Source: Pleurodeles waltl (taxonomy: Eukaryota > Chordata > Amphibia > Caudata > Salamandridae). Taken from it: a DNA stretch of 64,000 nt. The translations under genes were made by a program, and so were the position numbers. The DNA lies in assembly GCF_031143425.1 (NCBI RefSeq), contig NC_090440.1, positions 1,266,459,123 through 1,266,523,122 of the forward strand, read 5' to 3'. Below the pieces are notes generated by a model. That model was not told the DNA's origin, did no database searches, and was given only the letters and a program-made list of their open reading frames with translations. Shown piece after piece: positions 1 to 9,849 of the stretch (the stretch's first letter is position 1; each line of letters opens with the position of its first letter).

Positions 1-114
1 GCTCTAACAGCATGTGAATGGGTGAAAGAGATCTGTCCGCCCCTGGCAGGATACCCGGTCACCAGGGAGACTTTTAACAATATTTTGCAATGCTTCCGGT
101 CCCAAGCTGGTAGC

Positions 115-416
115 ACTGCTACTCAAGTAGATTTTCTATTCGATACACAGCTAAATCCACCTTGAAAGTTCCTTTTTGAGTGAATATTAGACTCAAATAT
201 ACGGTTGAGGGAGTTTTTTAGAGCAAAGCACACTTTTTATTTATGCTTTTTTAGCAGGAAGGAAGTGCCACGGATATTCCAACTTCCTCTTCCTGTCCAG
301 AAAGTTCCTCCCAGTGCTTTGTTCATCTCCTGGTCACTTTTAATTGGATTTCAGGGTGAAAGGATCACTCTCTTTGTCTGAAATTCCTGTAGCTTATACT
401 ATTGTATTTTAAAGAT
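115..416 (+). repeat. Dispersed repeat unit X, copy 1
   Basis: This non-coding stretch matches, base for base with moderate divergence, the reverse complement of about 13,640-13,920. Shared landmarks are the segment around TCCTCCCAGTGCTTTG and a run ending in ACTATTG-ATTTTA. Both copies sit at the outer edge of the same larger repeat, which also holds the tandem arrays and probably the hAT relic downstream. Bases 1-114 contain no recognisable feature. Confidence 0.6.
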
Positions 417-419
417 TTT

Positions 420-1069
420 GGCCCAGATGTATGAAAATGTTTTGCACTTTGCGAGTGCAAACAGTGGTCTGCGATGCATGAAATGCATTCGCAGACCAGA
501 AATAAGAAATCTCTAAAATTGCGATTTCTTGCGTTGCGACCTGGAAATTGCGAGTCGCAATTTGCGATTCACAAATTCCAGGTCGCAAGGCTATGCAGGA
601 AAAAATCACAAATTGCGATTTTTTCAAAAATGGCATTTTGCACTTGCAAAATACCATTATATGCAACCAGGTGGTAACCTGGTGCAAAATTTAAAAATGC
701 AGTAAAACTGCATTTTAAAATTGAACATGTTAAGCACACATGCCCTTTTGGCATGTGGGTACCTTACATGTTTAAAAAAATGATTTTGGGGTGCAGGAGA
801 GGGGGCCTTAGGCCCCCATCACCCTGGCCTTTTGCATTTCCAAAATTGCGATTTTTGGTTCAGAAATCGCAATTTTGGAAATGCAAAAAATAGCTGCGAA
901 TGGGGCCCGGTATCGCAATTTGTGATTCGGTAATAGCATTTGCGATTTTTAAGAATTCGCTATTACCGATTCGCAAAAGTGATACATGGCCATTTGCGAG
1001 TCGGTAATAGCGATTTCTTAAAAATCGCTATTACCGAATCGCAATGGGCCGTGATACTACTTCTGACCC
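420..1069 (+). mobile_element. Non-autonomous Harbinger MITE, deletion derivative of the 34.9-38.7 kb family
   Basis: The left part (420-680) matches 34,910-35,290 and the right part (about 940-1055) matches 38,585-38,695 in the same orientation, while the coding middle is absent. The ends begin GGCCCAGATG on the left and, on the reverse complement of the right end, GGGTCAGAAG. A TTT trinucleotide flanks both sides (417-419 and 1070-1072), as expected of a 3-bp Harbinger target duplication. The interior is full of short palindromes built from GCGATT/AATCGC. I infer an internally deleted relative mobilised by the compact Harbinger family. Short open frames inside are repeat-derived. Confidence 0.75.
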
Positions 1070-1079
1070 TTTGTTTTGT

Positions 1080-1640
1080 AACATGGCAAGTAAGTTAGAA
1101 TACGTTTGGATAAGGGTGTTGTTTAATAGAGGACATATATTAGTATATATTTGTACCTTTTATTCACTTTTTAAAGTTGATTGTGGTGTTGTGGGTGGCC
1201 TGCAGTAGGGGGGCTAATTTTTTGCATTCTTTTAGTTTTTATAAGAGAAAAAGGTTGCACAGTTAAGCACTTTTTTTCCATGTTTGTGAAATTTGCACTA
1301 TTCATTTAGTTTACCATGTAGCCTAGTCTATGCAGGGGTCGTCCAGCCAGTACTAGACATTGGGTGTATAAAATAACGGTTTCTGTGATATATGTTGTTT
1401 TAAATTATGTCTGGCATTGGATTAAATGCAAAATGTGTTTTGTTATTTCATGTTTTGTTCTGAAAAACATGTATATTGGTGGGGTAATATTTTCCTTGGG
1501 AGGATATATGTTGTTGGAAAACTTTTTATTGCTGACTTAATTTTAATTTTTGGCATCGCTGAATTAATGATACTGCTCTCTTCTGTTAACCATGCCTCCT
1601 TTGTTTGCTGGCCAACTGGCCATTTCTATGTCTGGCTAGT
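1080..1640 (+). repeat. Spacer of the hAT-associated repeat, copy 1
   Basis: No gene is seen. The stretch is colinear with the reverse complement of about 12,600-13,100: both contain a GGTTGCACAGTT segment, a TTTCTGTG-TATGT segment and GGTGGGGTAATAT. It is therefore part of a dispersed repeat present twice in the window in opposite orientations. Confidence 0.6.
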
Positions 1641-1644
1641 GCAT

Positions 1645-1676
1645 GTGTGTGTGTGTGTATGTGTATGTGAGTGTAT
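1645..1676. repeat. TG-rich microsatellite
   Basis: A short run of TG dinucleotides with interruptions. It produces a low-complexity cysteine/valine frame on one strand and a His-Thr frame on the other, neither of which is a gene. Confidence 0.85.
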
Positions 1677-1689
1677 TTGACTTAGGCCA

Positions 1690-2612
1690 CCATTTTGTCT
1701 TATGTCTCCATGCCATGTGGCTGACGGCCCTTTTGTATAGTCAGTGTACAGAGGCCTGCATGTGTTATTTGTTTTCCTTGCCTGTTGTTGTTTGGACATG
1801 TGGCCGGCAGCCATTTTGTATAGTAATCAGGGTGCTTTTGCAATAGGCCTGCATGTGTTCATTGCTGATGATGCTTTCTTGCTTGTTGTTGTTTGGACAT
1901 GTGTATGGCTGCCTTTTAATGTTGTAGTCAGTGTACTTTTGCCATATTCCTGCACATGTTCTTTGTTGTAGATGCTTCCTTGCTGGTTGCTATTTGAACA
2001 TGTGGCAAGTAGCCATTTTGTGCAGTTGTCACTGAGCATTTGTCACAGGCCTGCATGTATTCTTTGTTGTCCATGCCTCCTTTCTTTTTGTTGTTCGAAC
2101 GTGTGGCTGGAGGTCATTTTGTGCAGCCAGTCAGTGTGCTTTTGCCATAAGTCTGCATATGTCCTTTGTGTCCATGTCTCTTTACTTGTTGCTGTTGTTT
2201 GGCCATGAGGCTAGCAGCCATTGTGTGCAGCCAGTCAGTGCGCTTTTGTTCTAGGCCTGCATGTGTATGTTCTCCATGTCTCCTTGCTTGCTGTTGTTGT
2301 ATGATCATATGTCCGGCAACCATTTTGTGTAGCCGGGCAATGTGTTCTTGCCATAGGCCTGCATGTGTTTGGGGTTCTCCAAGCCTCCTTGCTTGCTGCT
2401 GTTGTTCGACCATGTGGCCGTTTTGTGCAGCCGTCAACATGCTTTTGCCATTGGTCTGCATGTGTTCTTTGTTTGAACATGTGGCCGGTGATAATTTTTT
2501 GCAGCCAGGGGTGAGCTTTTGCCAGAGGGCTGCCTGTGTTCTTTGTTGTCCATGCCTTCTTGCTTGTTGTTGTTTGAGCATGAGGCTGGAGTCCATTTTA
2601 AGCAGCCAGCCT
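1690..2612 (+). repeat. Tandem array, about 101-bp unit, roughly ten copies
   Basis: Each unit carries a GCATGTGTTCTTTG-like box, a TTGCTTGTTGTTG box, CATGTGGC and a CATTTTGTGCAGCCAG-like end. The CATGTGGC box recurs near 1712, 1798, 1898, 1999, 2100, 2204, 2305, 2410, 2479 and 2579, so spacing is close to 101 bp with one short unit. A single related unit occurs inverted at about 12,480-12,600. Open frames here (for example 2166-2621 on +, 2114-2596 on -) are made by the array and are not genes. Confidence 0.85.
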
Positions 2613-2879
2613 GTCTATTAATTCCTATTTTTCCAGTTTTCAAAGCCATTTTCTAGGGACATTGATAGAAGAGAGCTATGCCTTTTTCTTTTTAGTTATT
2701 TATTAATTTTTTTACCTTTTTCCCTGATATCAGTTTAATGTGTTTGGGGAATTATGTGGTATGTAAGTAAGTAAATGTTTACATAATAAATGCATTTTTT
2801 CCAATTTCCCCTGCACCTCTTTGCCTCCCAAAGTATCTCTCTTATTCCCTAGTAAGTGATTACCAATTGTTTTTTTACA

Positions 2880-3390
2880 GTATTTGATTTTTCTCTGTGC
2901 CCACTGCCTGCCATAGGTCTTTATGGCCATAGGCGCTCACAAGTATTCATTTTTAAGGATTATATAATTTTTCCCTGCACCCCCTGCCTGCCATAAATCC
3001 CTTAGGCCGTAGGTGCACACCAGCATTTATTTTTAAGGATTACTCTATTTTTCCCTGCACCCCCTGACTGCCATAGGAATACACCAGCATTAATTTTTTA
3101 AGGATTATTCCATTTTGCCCTGCGATCCCTGCCTGCCATAGGTCTTGTGAGACATAAGCCCACACCAGGATTATATTTTTAAGGATTACTCCATTTTTCC
3201 CACCACCCCCTGTCTGTCATAGGTCTCTGAGGTCATAGGCGCACACCAGAATTACATTTCTTAAGGTTTATTTAATTATGTCCTGCACCCTTTGCCTGCC
3301 AGGGGAGTGCACCAGCATTAATTTTAAAGGATTATTCATCCGCTGCATCCCCTGTCAACCCCAAGTGTCTCATAGGCCTTAGAGGCACAT
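2880..3390 (+). repeat. Tandem array, about 78-bp unit, six to seven copies
   Basis: Units contain CCCTGCACCCCCTGCCTGCC, an ATAGGTCT-like box, CACACCAGCATT and TTAAGGATTA. Repeats of the CTGCCTGCCATA box fall near 2906, 2984, 3063, 3128, 3207 and 3290. One related unit is found inverted at about 12,340-12,420, next to the inverted single copy of the 101-bp unit, so the two arrays belong to the same element. Confidence 0.8.
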
Positions 3391-3589
3391 TAAGGAAACG
3401 TTTAAATATAAATGTTATTATTGAAATATTTTGTTATGGTTGGGATTGAAATGCATACACCATGAAAAATTATTTGGGATACACTTGATTAACTATATTG
3501 TCTGTATGAATGTTCAAACTGCAAAAATACTACATTTCACTGAATGTTTTTCTCGTTTGTTTGCTTTTAGGTGCACTAGAGAATTCACC

Positions 3590-6110
3590 AAGAGTACTGT
3601 CAGATAGAAAGATGGCACAAAGTGAAACCACCTGAGTCCTCCTGTCCCTCCTTTTGTTCAGTTAAGTACCAACTGACAGAGTTTGAGGATGTCCCCAAAG
3701 TAAGGTGTTCTTACCAAGAAAGTGGCCTGTGAGAAGGCGAAGAAGAAGCAGATTGCCACCACTGGCATGCAGCCCTCCATCTTATTTAGCAAATGTGGTG
3801 TGCCTGCTGAAACCTCCTCATGACAGCAAGAAGCTTGGAGCAGCACTCCTGCATCAACAACACCACCCCAACCTAAGCTCAAGCCCATGTCTCTAAGCTA
3901 AGCAGGCGTTGCAGTCATCACCATGAGCAGTGAGCATGAACTAGATTCAGCTCTGCTGCAAAGTACCCAATCATTGCAGGACATTGAGCAAAGTGGACAA
4001 CTAGAGCTGCAGCCAGCAAAAATTCTTCCTGAAGTAGGAACAGAACATGAGGTTGAGTTTCCTGCTGAGAAAGATGTAGCTCTTGAATGATTGAATTAAT
4101 GAAATATTAGTTCACCATCATCTACTTGCCCCTTCTCTGATGATCTGGGCATGGATTGGACCAGGCCAAGTCCGTGACCCGTCACAAGAAACAAGGGAAA
4201 AGGAAAAGTTCCTATAAGCCTTAGAAGGATAGACAGTGACAGTGATGAGGATGAACCAGTGATTGTCACTAGAGAAGGAGACTCAGAGGACACCGATCTG
4301 ACCCTTCCTATTCAACCTGCTCCAAGGGGTGTGGCACTGATTTCACCACCTTCACCACCACCTCCACCACCTGCACCACCAGCTTTCATATTTGTAAAGC
4401 CCTCCTGAGATCTACATCTATCACTGCACTTTATGCACTGCAGAGAGGCAAATGACACAACCACCTACATACAGTTCCTCAGGCATTGGGAGTGGCACAC
4501 TAAAAAGTTCTCCTCCCCAGTTTGGGACTTCTTTATGATTAGCAAGCTTTCAATATGTTCCATTTGCTATATGAGTATTTGTCGAGATAAGCAAGGTTCA
4601 CACTGTAACTGGAGGTCAAACGTCCTATATAAAAAAAAAAAAAAGCAATATGGTGGGTGGAGCACATTAAAGAGATAGCTGGTGCTGGTGAGAGAGGGGA
4701 AGAAGCTTGTATCACTGTGATATAAAGAGATGATGAGGAAGAAGAGGGTGATAGCTTTACACAAAGCAGTCATGTCCCCTGCAGTGTACCAGCATCAACC
4801 GCATCAGCAATCTCCAATTGGAACATTCTTCACCACATACAGTGATTACCCCAAGATGCACACTGAGTCTACCACCTCCTGGAAGTTGCCTGTGTCAGTG
4901 CCACCACAAAAGAAAACAAATTCAAGCTACTATTACAGGCATTTTTAGGCAGGAGAGGCCTTACGAATTAAATCACCAACAGCACATTAGTACAACGGGA
5001 AGCTGGCTAAAATGTTAGCACTGGACCTCCTTCCTTTTTCTTTTACAAAAGGAGTGGGATTTTTTGAATTTGTAGAGGACATTTGCCCAAAATGGAAGGT
5101 TTCCAGCTAGAACTATTTTGCCAGAGTAACTGTTCCAGTACTCCATCAGGATGTACTTCGATTTGTTGGACAATCTTTGTAGCAGAATGATTTTTAAACT
5201 ATCCACCTGGCAACAGACGTGTAGCAGTTGTCAAGCAACTGATTACATGTGTATCACTGTACACTGGATCTGTTTTGTTGGGGTTAGGTAACACCTGTCT
5301 GCAGACCTCCGCAATGAAAAAAGTTTTAAGGGCATTCAGCAGCATACAAACGTGGTGATGTCCACCATGGAGAAATCCTATGCAGGTGCAAACATCTTGG
5401 AAGCCTTTAACAGCAAGGTTTTTGAATGGCTTCAATCCAGTGTTCTCAGAATTCAATTTATTGCCTCGAACAAAGTGAGTAATATAATCAAAACCATGAC
5501 AGATGGTGGATATGCCAGGGTTCTGTGTTTTGTACATTGCATTAACCTGATTGTGCAGGACTTTTTAAAAAAAAGAAGACATATTCAACAGCATACTGGT
5601 CTTCTGGGCAGCCATTCTTTGAAAGCCTTGAAGCAGTTGAGGACCATATAGTGTGCTGACAGAGAACCAGTTAAAGCCCTCAGACAAGAGGAGAAAGCAC
5701 ATTGGAACTCAACCTACTACATGTTGCCACATCTGTTTGAGCAATACAGACTGATCACTGATTATGTCCTTCAAAGAGGAGGGGATGCAACTGAGAAAGC
5801 ATGACCATAGATATGGACACACAGGGACTAGTTAAATGTATGAAATAAATGCTAGTTCCTTTTGGGGTTTTCACACAGGAAGTCAACAAGGAGGACAGTA
5901 GGATGAGCCCATCAATCCTGTTCTTGCACCTGATACAGGACCAGTTAAAAAGGTGCTGCAAAGGTTCACTGGTCTGCTTGAAGAAGCAAATGAGTTGGTT
6001 CAGAGTTTAATCTTTTACAAGACTCCAAAAACAGATTGTGTCATCCAAAGTGTACATCTGTGCCATAATACTTAATCCACAGTACAAAAAAATACAGGCC
6101 ACTTTAATTC
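3590..6110 (+). pseudogene. hAT transposase relic with N-terminal BED finger (ZBED-like)
   Basis: hAT transposases are DDE-type cut-and-paste enzymes. This copy is read only by switching frames. Around 4520-4660 a BED finger is visible: a VWDFF-like start, a Cys-x2-Cys-like pair and a KRKHP-like end in a shifted frame. It follows an acidic, proline-rich stretch at 4220-4400. Around 4890-5190 comes the linker typical of ZBED1/4-like proteins (ATITGIFRQ, then a segment ending FDLLDNLCS). Around 5350-5640 is the RNase-H-like part (NVVMSTMEKSYAGANILEAF, DGGYARVLCFVHCINLIVQ). Around 6050-6085 the C-terminal LNPQYKK stands where the family has LDPRYK. Many stops and frameshifts rule out function. 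It lies just downstream of two tandem arrays that may belong to the same element. Confidence 0.75.
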
Positions 6111-6239
6111 CTTTTGCATCCCCTATAACTACCCAACCCCACAGCGTGCATGGTCTTTGGCTGTGTGCTGCATGATTTGGCCACAGGTATGCACTGCACT
6201 GCACACATCCTTTGGTCATGTGTGGCGGGAGTTGGCCAC

Positions 6240-6885
6240 AGAGCCTGTCTCTCTGAGTGTGAGAATAGGTATGAGAGGGTGTCTCTGGTATGAGACTGGG
6301 TGTAAAAATGTCTGTCTGGGGTGGTGTGACAGTGGGTGTGAGAGTGTCTCTGTGAGTGGTTGGGTAAGTCTCTGTGTGGGTCTGTGCATGTAAGTGTGAA
6401 TGTCTGAGTGGGTCTGTGAATGGGTGCATGAGTGTCTAAGTAGGTCTGTGAGTGAGTGACTGAGTGAGAAAGCGAGTGAGTCTGAGCGGGTCTGTGAGTG
6501 GGTGTGTCAGTGTCTGAGTCTGTGAATGGGTGCATGAATCTCTGAGTGTGTCTGTGAGTGAGTGCACATGTTTGATTGGGTCTGTGAGTGGATGTGTGAG
6601 TCTCTCAGTAGATCTTTTAGTGAGTACGTGAGTCTCTGAGTGGCTCTGTGAGTGGGTGAGTCTTTGAGTTAGTCTGTGAGTGGATGCGTGAGTCTCTGAA
6701 TGTGTTGGTGAGGGGGTCAGTAAGTGTTAAAATGGGTCTGTGAGTGGGTGCATGAGTGTTTGAGAGGATCTGTGAATGGATATGTGAATCTCTGAGTGGA
6801 TCTGTGAGTGGGTGCATGAGTGTCGGAGTGAGTGTCTTAGTGTGTCTGTGAGTGTCTGTGGGCGTGTGTCAGTACCTGTAACTCT
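6240..6885 (+). repeat. Minisatellite of about 32 bp, GTCTGTGAGTGGGTG type
   Basis: About twenty diverged copies of a unit like GTGGGTCTGTGAGTGGGTG followed by a CATGAGTGTCTGA-like part. The same family appears at 40,115-40,375, in both cases preceded by a TGGCCACAG/TTGGCCGCAG motif, so the array is part of a larger dispersed repeat. His-Thr-Pro-rich frames on the minus strand are artefacts. Bases 6886-7040 contain nothing recognisable. Confidence 0.85.
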
Positions 6886-7039
6886 GCCACAAAGGAACTT
6901 CACCTGCCCTTTTATCCAACAAGGGTTCACACCTTTGCATGAAATATCTGGCCAAGTGTAGTACTTTCTGCCTACTTGGGTAAATGTCCAGTATGTATTT
7001 TATACTACAGATGTGTAATGGAGCACAAATATGTGTGTG

Positions 7040-7502
7040 TCCCTGTGTTTTTGCCTCCCCCCTCACCTATGTCGTAGGTGCAGTACTCACCGTGCTCTTT
7101 TCCGCTGGCGTTGATGATCCTCGTATAGGAGCAGGAAGACTATCGCTGGCAGAATATGGAGTTCCGGCTCCATGGTGACCCTCTTCCTCGTGGAGTATGT
7201 AGAGGTGAGCGTTTTCCCTTTGAAATGGCTGTTTCCGCCGTGTTTTTATCCGCGGTGATTCCGCCCCGGAAAAGTGGGCGGATTGGTAGGTTGTGATACT
7301 GTGGGCAGTACATTGTCCTCTGCCTGTCTGTTGGCGGTGACCGCTGCGCTGTTTGTCTGTACCGCCGTGGCGGTCGGAGTGTTAAAGTGGCTGTCTTTGT
7401 TGGCGGTTTCCGCCATGGTCGTATCTCCAATTTTTTTACCGCCGGCCTGTTGGCGGTTTTACCACCGCTTTAACACCGTCCGCCAGGGTTGTGATGACCA
7501 CC
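7040..7502 (-). mobile_element. Left end of a family A Harbinger element, inverted
   Basis: The reverse complement matches 25,184-25,640 over its full length, including the terminal GGTGGTCATCACAACCCTGG and the subterminal GCCGGCGGTAA repeats. A TTA follows the end at 7503-7505, consistent with one half of a 3-bp target duplication. The element breaks off around 7040, inside what would be the first intron of the transposase gene. Confidence 0.8.
7091..7173 (-). pseudogene. HARBI1-type transposase, first exon only
   Basis: ATG at 7173 opens an 83-bp exon, the same length as the corresponding exon at 25,512-25,594. It ends at a GTGAGT donor at the same point. It encodes MEPELHILPAIVFLLLYEDH followed by a basic QRQRKRAR-like end. 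Unlike the 25.5-kb copy it has no internal stop: the third codon after DHQRQ is AAA here and TGA there. Preservation of length, start and donor in two diverged copies supports a real coding exon. The rest of the gene is missing. Confidence 0.6.
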
Positions 7503-7509
7503 TTAATCC

Positions 7510-9340
7510 TTAGAAAACAGTGAGAATGCTGTTGTTACACAAAGTACCTGGTTAGCGTAAAAAATAATGCCGCACGGATGAGTGTGCATCGGAAAAATAA
7601 GTGATACATATATTCCTTACTCGCAAGTAAGGTTGTGCATTGTTTCCTTCCTTGGTAGGGTCAGTGATGCGCCGTTTTTCTCCCTTGCAAGAGAGCGATG
7701 TGGCGATTTCTTGATGGGGCACCTAGGATCCATGCAGAGTCGGGTTGACTTAGATGCCTAGGGACGATGTGTGGAAAATCCGGTTGCACGGTGTTGGAAA
7801 ACCACACCGCATGGGGTTTGCATTGCAATCAGCCTCTGTAAGCAAGTGTTGCGTGTCGTTTCTCCAGCCGCAATGCGGCGATCTCCCAGCAGCGATGCAG
7901 GTGGAGCGTCAATTTCAGCCGTGAAGGTGGCGGTGCATGATTTATCAGCCGCATTGCTGAAGGTGTGTCGAAAATGTACCCGTACTGCGTCCTGTGTGTG
8001 GATTTTCAGTTCTTGACTGCCAACTTCACTTTTCAAGTACCCAAGGACTGGATAGGGAACCACTTGGCAGGGCAGGAGTCTCAGCAGAAAGTCCAGGTAC
8101 TGGCAGGGGAAGTCTTTGATGGCCCTGAGACTTCAACAACAGGAGGCAAGCTCAATTCAAGCCATTGGGGAATTTTCTCAAGCAGGAATGTACCATAAAG
8201 TCCAATCTTTCTCCCCTTTCACAGGCAGAAGCAACAATTGCAGGTTAGCCCAACGAGGAACAGTCACAGGCAGGGGCAGCACATCTCCTCAGCAGAGGTT
8301 CCTCTTGATTCTAGAAGTGATCTAATTTTCAGGGGTTTTGGGTCCACTACGTATAATCCTTTCTGCCTTTGAAGTAGGCAAACTTCAAAGGAAAGTCTCT
8401 CTTGTTTGTAAGGCCCCAAACACACACCATGGGGTTGGAGACTGAATTATGTGAAGGCAGGCACAGCCCTTTCTGGTGTGAGTGACCACTCTTCCCCTCC
8501 CTCCCAGCACAGATGGTTCATCAGGATATGCAGGCTACACCTCAGCTCCCTTTGTGTCACCGTCTAGAGGAGAGGTGCAAACAGCCCAACTTTCAAACTG
8601 ACCCAGACAGTGAATACACAAACAGGAAGAGTCACAGAATGATTTAAAGAAGAAAATGCCTACTTTCTAATAGTGGCATTTTTATATACACAGTCTAAAA
8701 ACAACCTGAACAAAAAGACGTATTTTTAAATTGTGAGCTCAGAGACCCTAAACTCCAATTTCCATCTGCTCCCAAAGGGAATCTGCACTTTAATATTTAA
8801 ACGCAGACCCCATGTTAACCTATCAGAGAGATAGGCCTTGCATAGTGAAAACCGAATTTGGCAGTATTTCCCTGTCAGGACACATAAAGAACATTAGCAT
8901 ATGTCCTACTTTAAACATACACTGTACTCTGCCCATTGGGCTACCAAGGGCCTACCTTAGGGATGCCTTACATGTAAGACAATGGAAGGTTTAGGCCTGG
9001 CAAGTGGGTACACTTGCCAAGTTGTTTTAAAACTGCACACAGACACTGAAATGGCAGGTCTTAGCCATGTTTACAGGGCTACTAATGTGGGTGGCACAAC
9101 CAGTGCTGCATGCCCATCAGTAGCAATTGATTTACAGGTCCTGGAGACCTCTAGTGTACTGTACTAGGGACTTACTAGTAAATCAAATATGCAAATCAAG
9201 GAAAACCAATTACACATGTATTTTACATAGGGCCCAGATTAACAAAAACAGCAAAAATAGAGTCCAGTACACATCACCAACCTGGGAAACAGGGGCAAAA
9301 ACCGAGGGGAGACCACACCAACCTTATCCAAAAAGGCCTT
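7510..9340 (+). repeat. LTR-like dispersed repeat, plus orientation
   Basis: A long non-coding repeat. Its distal part (about 8330-9250) is the inverted counterpart of 20,380-21,050: both contain GGGTGGCACAACCAGTGCTG-like, CTAGGGACTTACTAGTAAAT-like and AGTGGGTACACTTGCCAAG-like segments. I recognise this as one of the abundant newt repeats, probably a long terminal repeat of a retroelement, but clear TG/CA ends were not found for this copy. Short frames are not genes. Confidence 0.55.
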
Positions 9341-9849
9341 CTTATTAATAGTGGTGGTATTAATGTTCTCCTCTTTTGCAACCAGGCAAGACATCACGAA
9401 GCGAGGTCCCACCTTGAAAAAAACACAATGGCAGGGGTTATCAAAAACTGAGCCCAGACCACCATGACAAAAAAACTCTTCTACTAGTGTGCACTATTGT
9501 GGGACCCTGGAACGGAGGCAGACATTGATCTGACTGTTCTGCACTATGATGCAGTGTTATTATGTCATCCCTTTCATGCCTGAGTGGGAAAGTGTGACTG
9601 GTGTGGGCTATTGTATTGTACATGTAGGAAGATCCTACAGTGAGTTGGTGTCGCTTTCACCGGATCCGCCCCATCAAGTGGGTGATTGATGTATGGTATA
9701 CATTAAGTCACACCTCAGTAAATCACACAGCCTGAGGAAAGAGGAATAGGGGTTTAATGAATGGAAGGGATGTTGGGGACAGGTGTGACAAAGACAAACA
9801 CTACATATCAACAATATTCATCAGGTCAATTAGCAGAATTTCATCATAA
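9341..9849. other. No gene recognised
   Basis: Unassigned sequence between the LTR-like repeat and the 3' end of the LINE relic. Part may be the 3' untranslated region of the LINE. Confidence 0.5.

Noticed and set aside
1690..2612. Cys/Leu-rich frames that could suggest a small membrane or secreted protein
   Set aside because: They repeat with the 101-bp tandem unit and change frame between units.
6007..6817. His/Thr/Pro-rich frames on -
   Set aside because: Translations of the 32-bp minisatellite.
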